From NCBI GenBank assembly GCA_963693285.1, contig OY848918.1, positions 17,521,067 to 17,585,066 of the forward strand: 64,000 bases of DNA, read 5' to 3'. Below the pieces are notes generated by a model. That model was given only the letters and a program-made list of their open reading frames with translations. It made no database searches and was not told the DNA's origin. Within the stretch, counting starts at the first letter, position 1, and the number at the start of each line of letters is the position of its first letter. This document shows positions 1 to 12,725 of the stretch, piece by piece. This stretch comes from Xestospongia muta. Lineage: Eukaryota > Porifera > Demospongiae > Haplosclerida > Petrosiidae. A program made the position numbers and the translations under genes.

Positions 1-2
1 CT

Positions 3-134
3 AAGCAACAGCCCACAGATCTAGATGAAGCAGTACCTAATGATGTACAAGTCAAAACAGACACATATTGTACAATTACTACACTTTATTTAGTTATGGA
101 ACGTGATACACTCTTTTGGAGAGGGATAGAGTGA
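3..134 (+). CDS. Possible terminal exon entering from the left edge
   Basis: One forward frame is open from the window edge to a TGA at 132-134, giving about 43 residues with no methionine start needed. It could be the last exon of a gene lying to the left. No domain is recognised and the stretch is short enough to be open by chance in AT-rich DNA. Confidence 0.2.
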   Translation, partial: KQQPTDLDEAVPNDVQVKTDTYCTITTLYLVMERDTLFWRGIE

Positions 135-2309
135 GTGCTACTACTCTATCACAAAGAGAGAGTCCTCTGTATTCTGTTGTTGACGTTGACTCCTAGTAGA
201 ATTGTAATGGTGAAAAGAGAATGCATGGGTATTAGAAACATTCTATAGGAATCATACCCACATCTAATGTTAAAAAAGTGAGCAATTTTCTCCTTTTCAA
301 TTGTATCTACTGCTCTCCCATCTAGTGTAACCTTGACAACAATAGTAATAGATTGACTAACCTTCTTGTACTGCAATGTCAGCACATTCATCAACAACAT
401 CTACTGTAATTATGGTATGACTGAATAGTTTGTGTTATTGTATCAGCTAAAGGAGAGACAAACCAAAGAACACAGTTCATGAATCAAACATCTACAAAAT
501 GGTTGAGTCTTACAATAAGACACCATTGACTCTGGCCAGACAATCCCTATATATGAACTACTTGGCAGTAACTCATCATATAACTATATTGTTGCTAATT
601 TTTTGGTGTTATATTTTGTTTTTGTTGGAATAGTGTAATTGCAAGTTCAGAAAAGGGAGAAACTGTGATTGTTACTGTATAGTTATCCCATCATATTATG
701 AGAAAAAGCTTTGATTTTCGAGATTAAATCAAGTCACATGCAGTCCTTAGAAAAACCTTAAGTAACATGTTTTTTCATGATATTTTTAAGTTTGTGATTT
801 AGAAAATGACAGACACTTGTAACTATTTTAAGAAGATGTATGTATTCACACAGTGGTACATTAATGTGCTATTTAATTAGAATACTCGTAGAGAAATTGA
901 GAATAGCATGTGTTTTAGTAGACAGATCTAGAGTACACGAAACTGGTTGTTTCCAATAATGTGCCACCATAGATAATATAAAATAGTTACAATTCAATCT
1001 GTCTTCATAATTGACTAATGGTTTTAAGGCAGGCAATGACATATATACTTATCTACATTTTTAGCAAAAATTCTCATAAAAACTATGTTAGCATAGCATT
1101 AATACCAGGACAATGATATACATATTTAATTTAAAGAGCTAATTTGTTCTTCGTTATAACCTAGAAACATTCTAACACTTACTATCATGATAATGAATAT
1201 TGAAAGGTACATCACTGCTTTGTTAGGAGTTTTATTGGCTTTTTAGAGGAAAATTTCTCACTAGTTCCTTCTAATGTCACTGTATCACTTGCATATAAAA
1301 ATGATATATCTGAAAACCTACCACAATCCTAAAGCAAACTTTAAGTCTGTTATCAATATGTAAACTTTGAAGCAATAATTCATTCACAAAATTGCCAAAG
1401 TCTTGTAAATGCAATAAAGATGTTGTAGACAAGAGTTTTGGAGTTGGGAAATCCTGGAAGCAGTCTACATGAGTAATTACTAGATAAAATCAATAAGTGG
1501 TATCTGATGGATACCTAGACACTACAAAATCAAAACAACAATATAGCCAAAACAATTCATGAAACTAAAACTATTGAATCCTGTGTAGGTAACTGTATTT
1601 ACTATCATCAATAGAGTTTTGATTACATCAAGAATTAATTAAATACTTTCAAGGAAATGCAATGTGATAACAAATTAAACATTAAATGAATATATAAAAA
1701 TATTAACTTAATAGTTAACAGTATATTGCCCCATGTATAACAAGTGGAGTGTAACACAAAGAATTAACAAGAGAAAATTAAATTTTACATAACTTTATAA
1801 CATAAATTATTGTGTCACCGAAAGAAATATGTATATACCCCATTAGTACATGTATTGTATAACAAACAATGTATATTACATGTTGTAATACACATATTGT
1901 TTATATGATTCATTACTACCATTCACAAAAGTGGATTTAAATGAGGTAGAACTTTAGTGACAGACATGACTTTTTGTGTAATATGTAATATAACTGATCT
2001 CATCTATCCTTGATTTGTAATTACATAACTGCTTTTTCATACAGTCATTGTAATGTTTGTTTGATGATTTAAGTTTTCTAAGTATGTTATTCAAGTGTTT
2101 TTATAATATAAAAATATATAATGGTAATAGTATGCTATTATATAACTGAATAGAATTAGTGATTACAACATAAGAAATGTAATCATCAAAAATAGAAGCA
2201 ATAATGGAGTTCCCTACAGTGGGGTAATTTTAGCCATGTACTAGATTACTATTGTTTACACATAATACATATAAATGTATTTTACATATATTTACATCTA
2301 AGTTTATGC
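135..2309. other. Intergenic, nothing recognised
   Basis: AT-rich sequence. I saw no coding exon with splice signals, no RNA gene and no clear repeat on either strand. A short minus-strand reading frame at 149-400 has no recognisable motif. Confidence 0.5.
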
Positions 2310-3152
2310 AACAATTTTTGTATAAAAGATCTTACTGGAGTATCAAATGGCCATTTTATAATGAAAGTTTCAGTGAAATTATGTCTGGAAGAACGTTTGA
2401 ACAGTTGATGAAGTTTTTCTATCTCAGTGATGCAGAGAAGCAGACCAATCGTACCAAGGATGACTATGATAAGATTTACAAGATAAGACAACTCTTTGCT
2501 TTAGTAGTAAAGGGCGTTCCAATCCATGTACATCCCTTATCAGGTACTATCTGCTGATGATAGCATAATAGGATATAAGGACAGGCTTTCATGGATTCAG
2601 TATATGCTAATAAAACCACAACATGGGGTATCAAAGCATGGGTATTAGCTGATGCCAAAAATAGTTATGTGTACAATTTCAAGTTATATACAGGTACATC
2701 TATACCTTACTATGAACAATAATACTGATGTTACTAGGGAAAGAATAAGATGGTTCTGTTAAGAAAGGCATTGGTCACTGTGTAGTCATGAAACTAGTAT
2801 CACCTCTCTCTAACATAGGTTACAGAGTGTACATTGATAACTACTACTCATCACCTACCCCTTTCTTGGACCTAAAACAGAAATGCGTTGAGGCTTGTAG
2901 GAGAGTAAGAAGGATAGAAAGGGACTTAAGAGGCATTCAAGTCAACAGGTTTAGCTAAAGGTAATAATATAAACAAACAATCAATTACTTTACCACTGTG
3001 TAGGTGAAGTATACAGTGATATCACTGATGATGGTAGCATAATATGTTTAAAGTGGAAAGACAAGAGAATGATACATATGATATCTACATTCCACATAAT
3101 GATATGATAGAAAAACAATGCAGAACTGTTTATGATTACATTAACTGAAATA
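2310..3152 (+). pseudogene. piggyBac-family transposase relic (PGBD / DDE_Tnp_1_7)
   Basis: Central part of a piggyBac transposase, the cut-and-paste enzyme of TTAA-targeting elements. Conserved blocks appear in family order: YWSIKWPFYNESFSEIMS then DKIYKIRQL (2335-2500); a block with LSADDSIIGYKDR that keeps the first catalytic Asp (about 2535-2590); WGIKAWVLADAKNSYVY (about 2620-2680); and YRVYIDNYYSSP with the second catalytic Asp (about 2820-2860). A weaker stretch with GEVYSDI and LKWKDKR follows to about 3150. The blocks lie in different frames: there are frameshifts near 2517 and 2610 and several stops, so it cannot encode a working enzyme. The N-terminus and the C-terminal Cys-rich finger were not found. 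The motif match is strong; the exact ends are approximate. Confidence 0.85.
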
Positions 3153-4951
3153 TTTACTAATTTTCATAATACACTCAAATGTAAGCAGTTGTTGTAATAA
3201 CTGATATTGGGATTTCTATTAGGATCTATGCTACATCCTTTACACGTAATAAATATGAATGTTATTATGACATTAATTAACATACTTTAATATTACATTG
3301 CTTTGTTTGTCTGTTTACATAATAGAAAACATATATGACCATATTTGGTAATTTATACGTTGTTGTCTAAGTGTTACAAGTACTTGTTAACAAGACCACT
3401 TAAAATTAAAACAATACAGGTTCATTTAATAATAGCAGAGACATTATTGTCTATTTTGTACAAAATTTACATGTATTGTTAAAACAAATACGACCGTTTT
3501 TATAAAGTGTTTAAACTCATACATTCCAGATTGTAGAAAAAGTTTTGCTGTAAAAATTAACTTATCCAATATTTCAGAGATTATGTTATCCAAAGCCAGT
3601 ACTTAACTTTAATAATAATCTTGCCTGTTAATAGTGTTGACTCACAAGAATAAATAAAACAGCATATGCATTTTGAATGACTGATAACAATTCTAAAATA
3701 TCTGTGATAATTGTTACATACATTAGTAACAATCAGTCAATACAGAGAGTATTAGTAATCATTTTAACATAACTACAACAGTACAGAATATGTAACTCAT
3801 ACAAGTTGACACACCCTCTTAATCATTGCCTATAAATTAGTTTAATTCCTATGGTAATATAACAAGAGTATATTTCTAACATTAATTAAATGACATTAAA
3901 TTCTATTTAAAACCCAGACTATAGTTTATAAAGTAAGGAGAAGAGAAAGATTACAAGACTAGAAAAAAGCAAGGTACTAAACAGATCAGCTGCAGTCACA
4001 CATATTATGATAGCACTCAAGATTAGAAACTTCTTATATTCAGTACTAGTGGTTGTGTTGTAGTGGTTAATGTGAAGTAGGAATACACAGCAATATGCAA
4101 GTATGTATAAATTAACTACAGAATTAGGATCATTATCAAATAACATAGGCGAATGAGGCACTTATATTTTGGGGGGGCTCACACCATAACTATGTGATGA
4201 ATATGCAGACACGAATGTACCCATAATGCAGAAACTATGTTTGATATAAACACAATCAGTATTACCAACATTAATTTAAAATGTACCAAAGTATTTCTTC
4301 ATTCATCATTTACCATAACAAATTCTGTAGCTATTTCAACAATATCACACTCATTAGTTATGCATTTGTGTACATGAAGGACCAGACAATTGTTAAGCTG
4401 TTTTTCCGTCATTGTGGTCTGCAAATATGTCAAAACTTTTGACAGTTTCATCAACACCAATAAGATTAACTTAGATTCTTTTTGTGGGGTAAGTAGCAAT
4501 AAAAATTTGGGGTTGCTGAGCCCCCTCTTTCTAATTATTGGAGGGGCTCTAGCCCCTCTCCCCCCTCTCCTCCTCTTCAGCCTCCTACAAGTAAGGTATT
4601 TGTTAAGGACCAGCTATGATTTTAAATATGTTATATCAAACACTAAATACATTAATTATAATGTCAATTAATCAAATTGGCAATAGGAAAAATTATTAAA
4701 AGCATAAAAAATTAATAAAGTAAAGAGAATGAAAGAATTATAAAATTATAAATCAAAATAAGTGATTGGTTGAAAAATTAGAAAAAGATTTTGCATTTAA
4801 TGACACAAATAAAATAACTTGCTGTGTAAATTGGAATCATTGATTTTAAGTTAATGATATTCTCATAGCTAATAATAATTCTACAACAAATCTGGAGAAA
4901 ATAAAGAGAGAGAGAGTAAAGTAGTACACTAACAAACTATTATCACTACTA
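3153..4951. other. Intergenic, nothing recognised
   Basis: AT-rich DNA with a G-run near 4170 and a short pyrimidine-rich patch at about 4515-4590. Short open frames at 3919-4161 (minus) and 4390-4671 (plus) have hydrophobic composition but no recognisable domain or splice context. Confidence 0.5.
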
Positions 4952-5290
4952 ATAGTAGTAATATTCACGTTTTATTAATATTCACTAACCAAAAAATTTC
5001 ATTTTTATTTGGCAAACGTTTCACCAGTTAGTTTAACTGTTATCATCAGTGGCTACATAATAAATACACAATGAAAAAACAGTCCTATTTATATTTTTCA
5101 TTCAGGTTCAAAGGTTAATGTCTTCCATGATGTTGGTAGAGTTGATGTTGACGTACCAACAATGGATGAAATACTAAATGCTCGCAATGGGTGGGTGGGC
5201 TCCTGCTTGTGCACTAACTCTTGAAACGTTTGGCGAATAAAATATTTTTTGTTTGATGAATATTAAAAAAACATCAATATTACTACTATA
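4952..5290. mobile_element. MITE-like element with imperfect terminal inverted repeats
   Basis: The left end, starting atagtagtaatattcac and running through ggcaaacgttt at about 5021, is repeated in inverted orientation at about 5223-5290 (aaacgtttggc to attactactat). The paired arms are about 70 bp, imperfect, and enclose roughly 200 bp without a reading frame. This is the structure of a non-autonomous DNA transposon. A TA target duplication is possible but ambiguous because the ends are A/T-rich. No superfamily can be assigned. Confidence 0.55.
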
Positions 5291-5837
5291 AACTTACACA
5301 AACATCCATGTGTCTTTCATATTATCACTAGTTGTACCATGCTATCCCAAGATTGCTCCATTTGAGGTCAATAAATAACTTCTACACCTCTCTAGAAGGT
5401 GTATAAGTTCTTATACATTATTCTCTGATGTTATGGTTTCCAAGGTATAACAATCAATTTAACTGAAATTGCTGCCTTATCTTTCAATTTTCTGTAAATC
5501 AGTTAATTTATCATATTTTTAAAGATATGTTAATATTGATAGATATGAATGAGCAATTGTTGAAATTAATATGTAATGGAAAAATATTAGTAGTTTTAAT
5601 TTTCTGTCTTTTTTCACTTCCATTTGTTGTATCATTGAGTACATCAATGTCCCTTTCTTTGGTCTTCAAATATTCATTATAACATCTATTCTATCAAAGC
5701 TGTGGTGAACAGTTTAAGAATTAATTAACAGTTCATCAACACGTTCCTAAAATAGTCTGGTAGCACTAGTTACTCATACTAACATCAATAATTATACTAT
5801 TAAACAAAGATAAATGATTATGTTATTTGGAAATACT
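5291..5837. other. Intergenic; small inverted repeat near 5371-5405
   Basis: No gene seen. A short imperfect palindrome (acttctacacct paired with aggtgtataagt) lies around 5371-5405 and could form a small hairpin; no function is implied. Confidence 0.4.
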
Positions 5838-7110
<1,273 letters not shown>

Positions 7111-7558
7111 AATTATGATGGTATGTACATAAACAAATGACTGATAACATAGCATTGAACAGATATATAATATAAGCATACTACCTTCCTGCATATGTAT
7201 GTCTTAAACCCACAACGCCTCGTGACTGAGCACAACAGGCTATCTTAAGACTTCTACTATAACTAGAGGTAGTTCGACAACAAATAAAACCCTCAATGAC
7301 ACTACAATCAAATTTTATCACGTACCACGCCCTCAATGAGTAATTTTTGCATAAGGGAGATAAGAGTTATTTTAAAATTGAATCTGTTATTATTTATCTG
7401 TGAGTCGATGCTTTTTTGTTAAATAACAAAAAAGACACTCAGTAGCAAGTAGCTAATTTTAAGGATATTAAAACAAATATTATGATGATAAATAAATACA
7501 ATAGAAGTGAATAAAGACAGCACTGTGTAGATTATACTAAATTATGCTTATGATTTGC
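7111..7558. other. Intergenic, nothing recognised
   Basis: No coding exon, RNA gene or clear repeat identified. Confidence 0.4.
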
Positions 7559-7686
7559 TTCTGCTGACAAGCAGCATTTAATGGAACATGGAAAGTCATT
7601 CCAAAGATCACAAGCAGAGGGAACAAAGCAATGTAAAGAAGCAGATGTATGAGAAAAGTGTATAGAAAGCTTGATAGGGTCATAAT
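7559..7686 (-). pseudogene. Non-LTR retrotransposon C-terminal tail relic
   Basis: Read on the minus strand, one frame contains SHTSASLHCFVPSACDLWND. This resembles the end of the reverse-transcriptase ORF of CR1/jockey-type LINEs, where a conserved Phe-(I/V)-Pro-Ser block is followed by LWN and a Pro within the last ~40 residues. Only this tail is present; no upstream RT blocks were found next to it, so it is a short relic. Family assignment is by motif resemblance only. Confidence 0.5.
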
Positions 7687-8104
7687 AACATAAACTATGA
7701 ATAAGGGATGGTCCTATATCCTGTTATGATCACATTCACACATCCCCTTCTGCTTTTACTCACCTCGGCTACAAATACTTTTTAACATGCTGTTTAAAAT
7801 TTGTCCTGACATACAATATCTTCTTCTGTGTTGACTCATGATTACTTCATCATAACCTTTGTTATAAAGACTTTTCTATAGTTTAAATTTATTTTGTCTT
7901 GACACCTCTTACTCACCTCAACATTAAACAAATTCTTGTATTATGCTCTAATTTGTTTTGGTGCACACATACATATCTCTTCATATAGTTTACTCATCTT
8001 AGCTATATATAAATTAAGACTTTAATAAGTTTTGTTCCTGCATATCCACATGTTGTTTTTCTTAATAACTGACTGAAACTCAATGATAAGTATTATATAC
8101 TTTT

Positions 8105-8159
<55 letters not shown>

Positions 8160-8362
8160 CTGAAACGTTATAGTATATACATAGCAATAGAAATTTAAAT
8201 CAATTCAACTCAATTGCACATACACTGGAGATCTGGATACAATATAATGTGAAGGTAACTTAACTTATATCAAAAAATCCCAAATAGCATGAGGTAAACC
8301 TGATTAGGTTATAGATTTATTTATTTTCATTCTCACTGCAGGATTGATATAGTTGGTGGAAA
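7687..8362. other. Intergenic with (TA)n microsatellite
   Basis: No gene seen. A perfect (TA)n tract occupies about 8107-8158. Confidence 0.6.
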
Positions 8363-10712
8363 ATGATGTTATTAAGTCCAGCATTGTTTGTAATTGTTCT
8401 TACTACTACTATTATTAATTGGTTGTCACTACTCTCTTCACATATTGTTCCAATCAATAAAATTGATCAACTGTGCTACTGGTTATTTAGTGGTAATGTA
8501 TCAATACAAAATAACTTGGTTCTTAATTTGACAAAGAGAAACTATGTACTGTACAATATGACCTTTTGTCTAATTGAAAATGTGATTAATATTACATATA
8601 AAGAGGACTCTCTAACGAAAAATCATCAACTAAATTTTTAATAATAGAAATTCATGTACAACTATGTGTTTTAGGTTTGTCAACATATCAAGTATTACTT
8701 TAAAAGCTTGGAGTTCACTGGATGTGGAGCAACAAAAACAAAATCAGTTATGATATCCTTTAATGACAAACATCCACAATTAGGATACAAACAGAAAGTT
8801 TTACTAGTATTTATTTAACCATTGCTACAATATAACAATACAACATGTTAATATCTATAATTATATTGGATATGCTGTATTGATGCTGAATCTACTTTCC
8901 TCATCATTAGTGGATCATTTTAAATTTAAATTTGGTTTTGGTAGTAATTAATGTACTGATTCTGGTATGTATGCTTGTGCTGGTAGTTGTATAGCTGTAA
9001 TATTTAAAGACACTGAACATACCTCATTAATATTATATCTGTTAGTGTTGTAATGTCACAGTTGGAGCTAAGCTTCAACTGTAATTATTGTACCAGACGT
9101 ACCATCATTGACTCTGATAGGACTTTAGATATGCACACTTCCTATAGTTTATTTTGGTGGGTTAACTGTACTATATAACCAGTCTTATATGGCTAGATTT
9201 GAAACTCAGTGTACAAGTTTTAACCTTACGTAGTGAATCTATAGCTGGAAGTTTACTGGTGTTATTTTATAATAGTATGCTGAGTTCTGAACTGTCATTG
9301 ACAAATCATGCAATAAAAAGTGAACAACTTGTTCATTTAACTAATCAAACAGGTGGTGCAGACATTTCAACAATGTCATATATTTGTGGAAAATGTATTG
9401 AGACTAAAATTTATTTATCAGGACTACTGAGACTTATACTAATGAGAAGTTAATAGTCTACGAAGACACTCAATATTCTGTTATTGGATAAGTCACTCTC
9501 AAAAATGGAGGAAGATTTTATTTTGTCATTTTTGAACAGTGCGATAAATTTACAAAATCAACAGAAATCTTGTTCAAAAATATATCATTTATAATGACAA
9601 TTGTAAGCAAGTAAGGGCCATGCCTTTATGGCTATGTCATGGACAAATACAAGCACAACATCTCCATGATTCTTGAAGACACTGTAGTACAAAGAAGTAA
9701 TCATATGACTACTCACAGTCATGTATTGTATGAAACTACTTCATGCTTGAGTTTTAGTAATTGAAAAATATTACAATCAGAAGAAATAGCAAATTTCGTG
9801 ATAACAATCCCTAGTGATTATAGTCTTTAAAAGCAATATACATTTGACAGGAGAACTATATATTGTTTTGTAAAAACATGGGTATACCAATGGATGAGCA
9901 TACCTTTTTATTAATTTTTAAGAGACATTAACTGCTACATTCTTTAACAACGATGGGTTGTTATATGGTTGAGCTATATATGCTGATAATGTGTCCTCCT
10001 AGCTAGGTAACAGTAGATGTGCCATACAAATAAATTCCAACAAATTTGTCTCTGATAGTACAAAATGTAAACCATGCTCTGACCTATGTTTGATTTCAAT
10101 AGAGGGATATGCTCTATCCAGTCTGCTAATAGTAGCAATAATGCTTCCATTACCCCTAACTATATCAGGACTATATCTGGTATCACATTACCTATGAATA
10201 TCACTTCTGTTTCAACTATTCACTACTTGTATAACAACAATTGGTTTGTATACACTGCAAGAGTCTTTGTTTCCTTCATAAACCTTAATCTATGTTTTTC
10301 AATGTGTTTGTACAATGGAATCAAGTGTACATGTGGTTCTTAGTAATAGGATTCATCGTATATAGTCAACACTCAACTCAAGTCTCTAACAAACTGAAAG
10401 TTACTCTGTTCAAGACTTGGATAGTCACATTCATCTTTCCTTCTCCAAAGTTATCTTCATTTGTATAGATATCATAGCTTATGTTTCTGTTCATACAGCA
10501 CAAGATGGAAGGGTAATAGTGTGTTATGATGATAGTAATGTTAACTATCACTTTAGTCCTCAACATATTCCTCTGTTTACTGTACATTATACCTTACACA
10601 GTGTTTGCTACTTTGAGTAGATATTGTATGAGATGGAAATGTGTTAGTAAGTACTTGCAGCCATTTCTAGAGGCTTTTCAAGGTCATTACAAACAAAAAC
10701 TTTAATAGTATG
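8363..10712 (+). pseudogene. Decayed beta-helix ectodomain / multi-TM membrane protein gene
   Basis: This looks like the wreck of one member of a large sponge/cnidarian family with a secreted right-handed beta-helix-like ectodomain and a C-terminal membrane bundle. The N-terminus (8363 on) has a hydrophobic signal-like segment and then NVSIQNNLVLNLTKRNYVL. Later pieces in shifting frames include LEFTGCGATKTKS (about 8700), GMYACAGSCIAVIFKDTEH (about 8970), TIIDSDRTLDMH (about 9105), SLFWWVNCTI (about 9150), and a membrane-proximal CxxC piece near 10070. The end has hydrophobic segments, DGRVIVCYDDSNVNYHFSPQ (10506-10565), HIPLF, and finally PYTVFATLSRYCMRW plus LQPFLEAFQGHYKQ (about 10590-10700). 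Many stops and frameshifts make it non-coding. The family resemblance is from memory; parts of the middle are too decayed to place. Confidence 0.5.
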
Positions 10713-11172
10713 GAGTGACGATGATAACTGTTGTATATGTCTATTTCATGTTGACAGTCTTTAGAGTTACAATGTTAACTTAATGCTGTTTATGCCACTA
10801 ATACCAGTTATTAATATTATTGTAACATAGTATGTCAAATATACATATATATTATATATTTTAAATATAATGTCGTTATGAAGCTTAATAAGTGTTGCTA
10901 TACATGTCCATTCACTACATTTTATTCTATTGTTAATTATATTTATCAATTAAATTAAAAAGCACATGATTTTGCACATGATGCACATGCAACTGATAAA
11001 TTTAATGAACTTTAATTACTGTCCTAAATATAATGATAAATTGCAGTGCCTTATTTTTAAAATAATTGTGTATATATGTTCTATTTCTATATGTAGTATT
11101 CCATTCTAACTGCTGGTATATCTGGACTTGCAGCAAGGACAGACAGTCCTATAATTGCTTTGAACAATGTGT

Positions 11173-11237
<65 letters not shown>

Positions 11238-12597
11238 TTTGTCTACCTTCATAGATTTAGAATATTGTCGTTTACGACTTTAAAGAGCAAGAATATAATT
11301 ATAACGTTAGACCTAACTGCAAGCACTGTGACACTGAGTGTAAATGACAATGATTGATGCTTGATGACTAGCTTGCTTGTCTGCTATATATATTTCCAAC
11401 ATATGCAGTTTCATGTCCACAGACAATGCTGGTAATTTTTGATACAATGTTGGTACCTCTAGTTAATTGAAATTAAATATTTTTACAGTAATTATGAAAT
11501 GCTAAATGAAATCCAATGACAGCTTTGACCTATTGGAAAGGATTTTCTGTATTATGCTATCTTAATCTTATTGTGTACATAGTATGTATCAACTATATAT
11601 AATGTTATTTATCATATATAATAAAATAATATAGTATATTGATAGCCATAATTCCTAAATAAATAAAAGAGTTTGTGCTGTCTTTAATTGCTAGAAAGGG
11701 TCAACTTTGACAGCTTCAATATTTTCAGCTGCAAGTTGGCCCATCAAGTATTCTTTATTTCAAGCTGTAGATGTGTTATAATACAGTACTCTTTGAAACT
11801 AGATAAGTTATTCTTTACTCATCAACTTAATTTCCTTAATATAAGAATTTTAATAATAACATAGTGTGTCTTCGTTATATGAATACTTTACTCTACCTAT
11901 ACACTCGTAGCTTATAAAGTAATTATGTTTACATCATGTTATAGTTTTGGGAAAGCTGACAATAAAATATTTTTTAGATCAAATATTTTTGTCAAATAAA
12001 CTAAGTGTATATATGAAATGAATGTATTTTTGATAAATAGCTATAGAATAATGGATATTCTCTAGATCCTTAAGAAATAATTTAGTTAATTATTTATCTT
12101 TCCCCATACATTATGCCATTACAATAATCAAATTCATTTTTGCAAATAAAATTAACAAATGTAAGATATCATAAAGTCTATTAAGACCTTACATTACAGA
12201 TATAGATTGTCAAATGAATTAGTAAATATGTACTTATAATTATGTTAGTCTCTGTTAAATTTATAGGTGATGCTAATTACTATGCAATACATTTGATGAG
12301 ATAGAGGACTTGGAATATGCATTTATTTATCAATCCACACAATCATTCTTACATTTATCTCTATATATACAGTTTTATCAACAAACCATTTCTTTGTCAT
12401 TTCAATCAGTTTTTACCCTACATAAATTATAAACTATATAATTATTTATCAATTAATTCATACAATGTTTATTCCATATCTCCATCAGCTGGAAAGAAAT
12501 TACAAAATAATATCAAAAATTAATTGAGAGTCAGATAACTATCAATGTGATTGACTAGATTATTATATGATGGTAATAGGAGTACATATAATATTAT
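10713..12597. other. Intergenic with (TA)n microsatellite
   Basis: AT-rich with a long (TA)n run at about 11176-11236. No gene, RNA or transposon signature recognised. Confidence 0.5.
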
Positions 12598-12725
12598 AAT
12601 TCATTTTTAACAATGTATGGTACACAAGTACAGTGAAGTCATAGGAATATTCATATAATAATAACAATATGAACATTCCTATGACTTCACTGTACTTGTG
12701 TACCATACATTGTTAAAAATGAATT
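12598..12725. repeat. Near-perfect 59-bp hairpin (MITE or small-RNA precursor)
   Basis: Arms 12598-12656 and 12667-12725 are reverse complements with a single mismatch and a 10-nt loop (aataataaca). The stem contains acaagtacagtgaagtcata. Such a long, nearly perfect foldback in AT-rich DNA is not expected by chance. It may be a recently inserted foldback element; a transcript of it would form one long duplex. No conserved microRNA seed is recognised. Confidence 0.85.
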
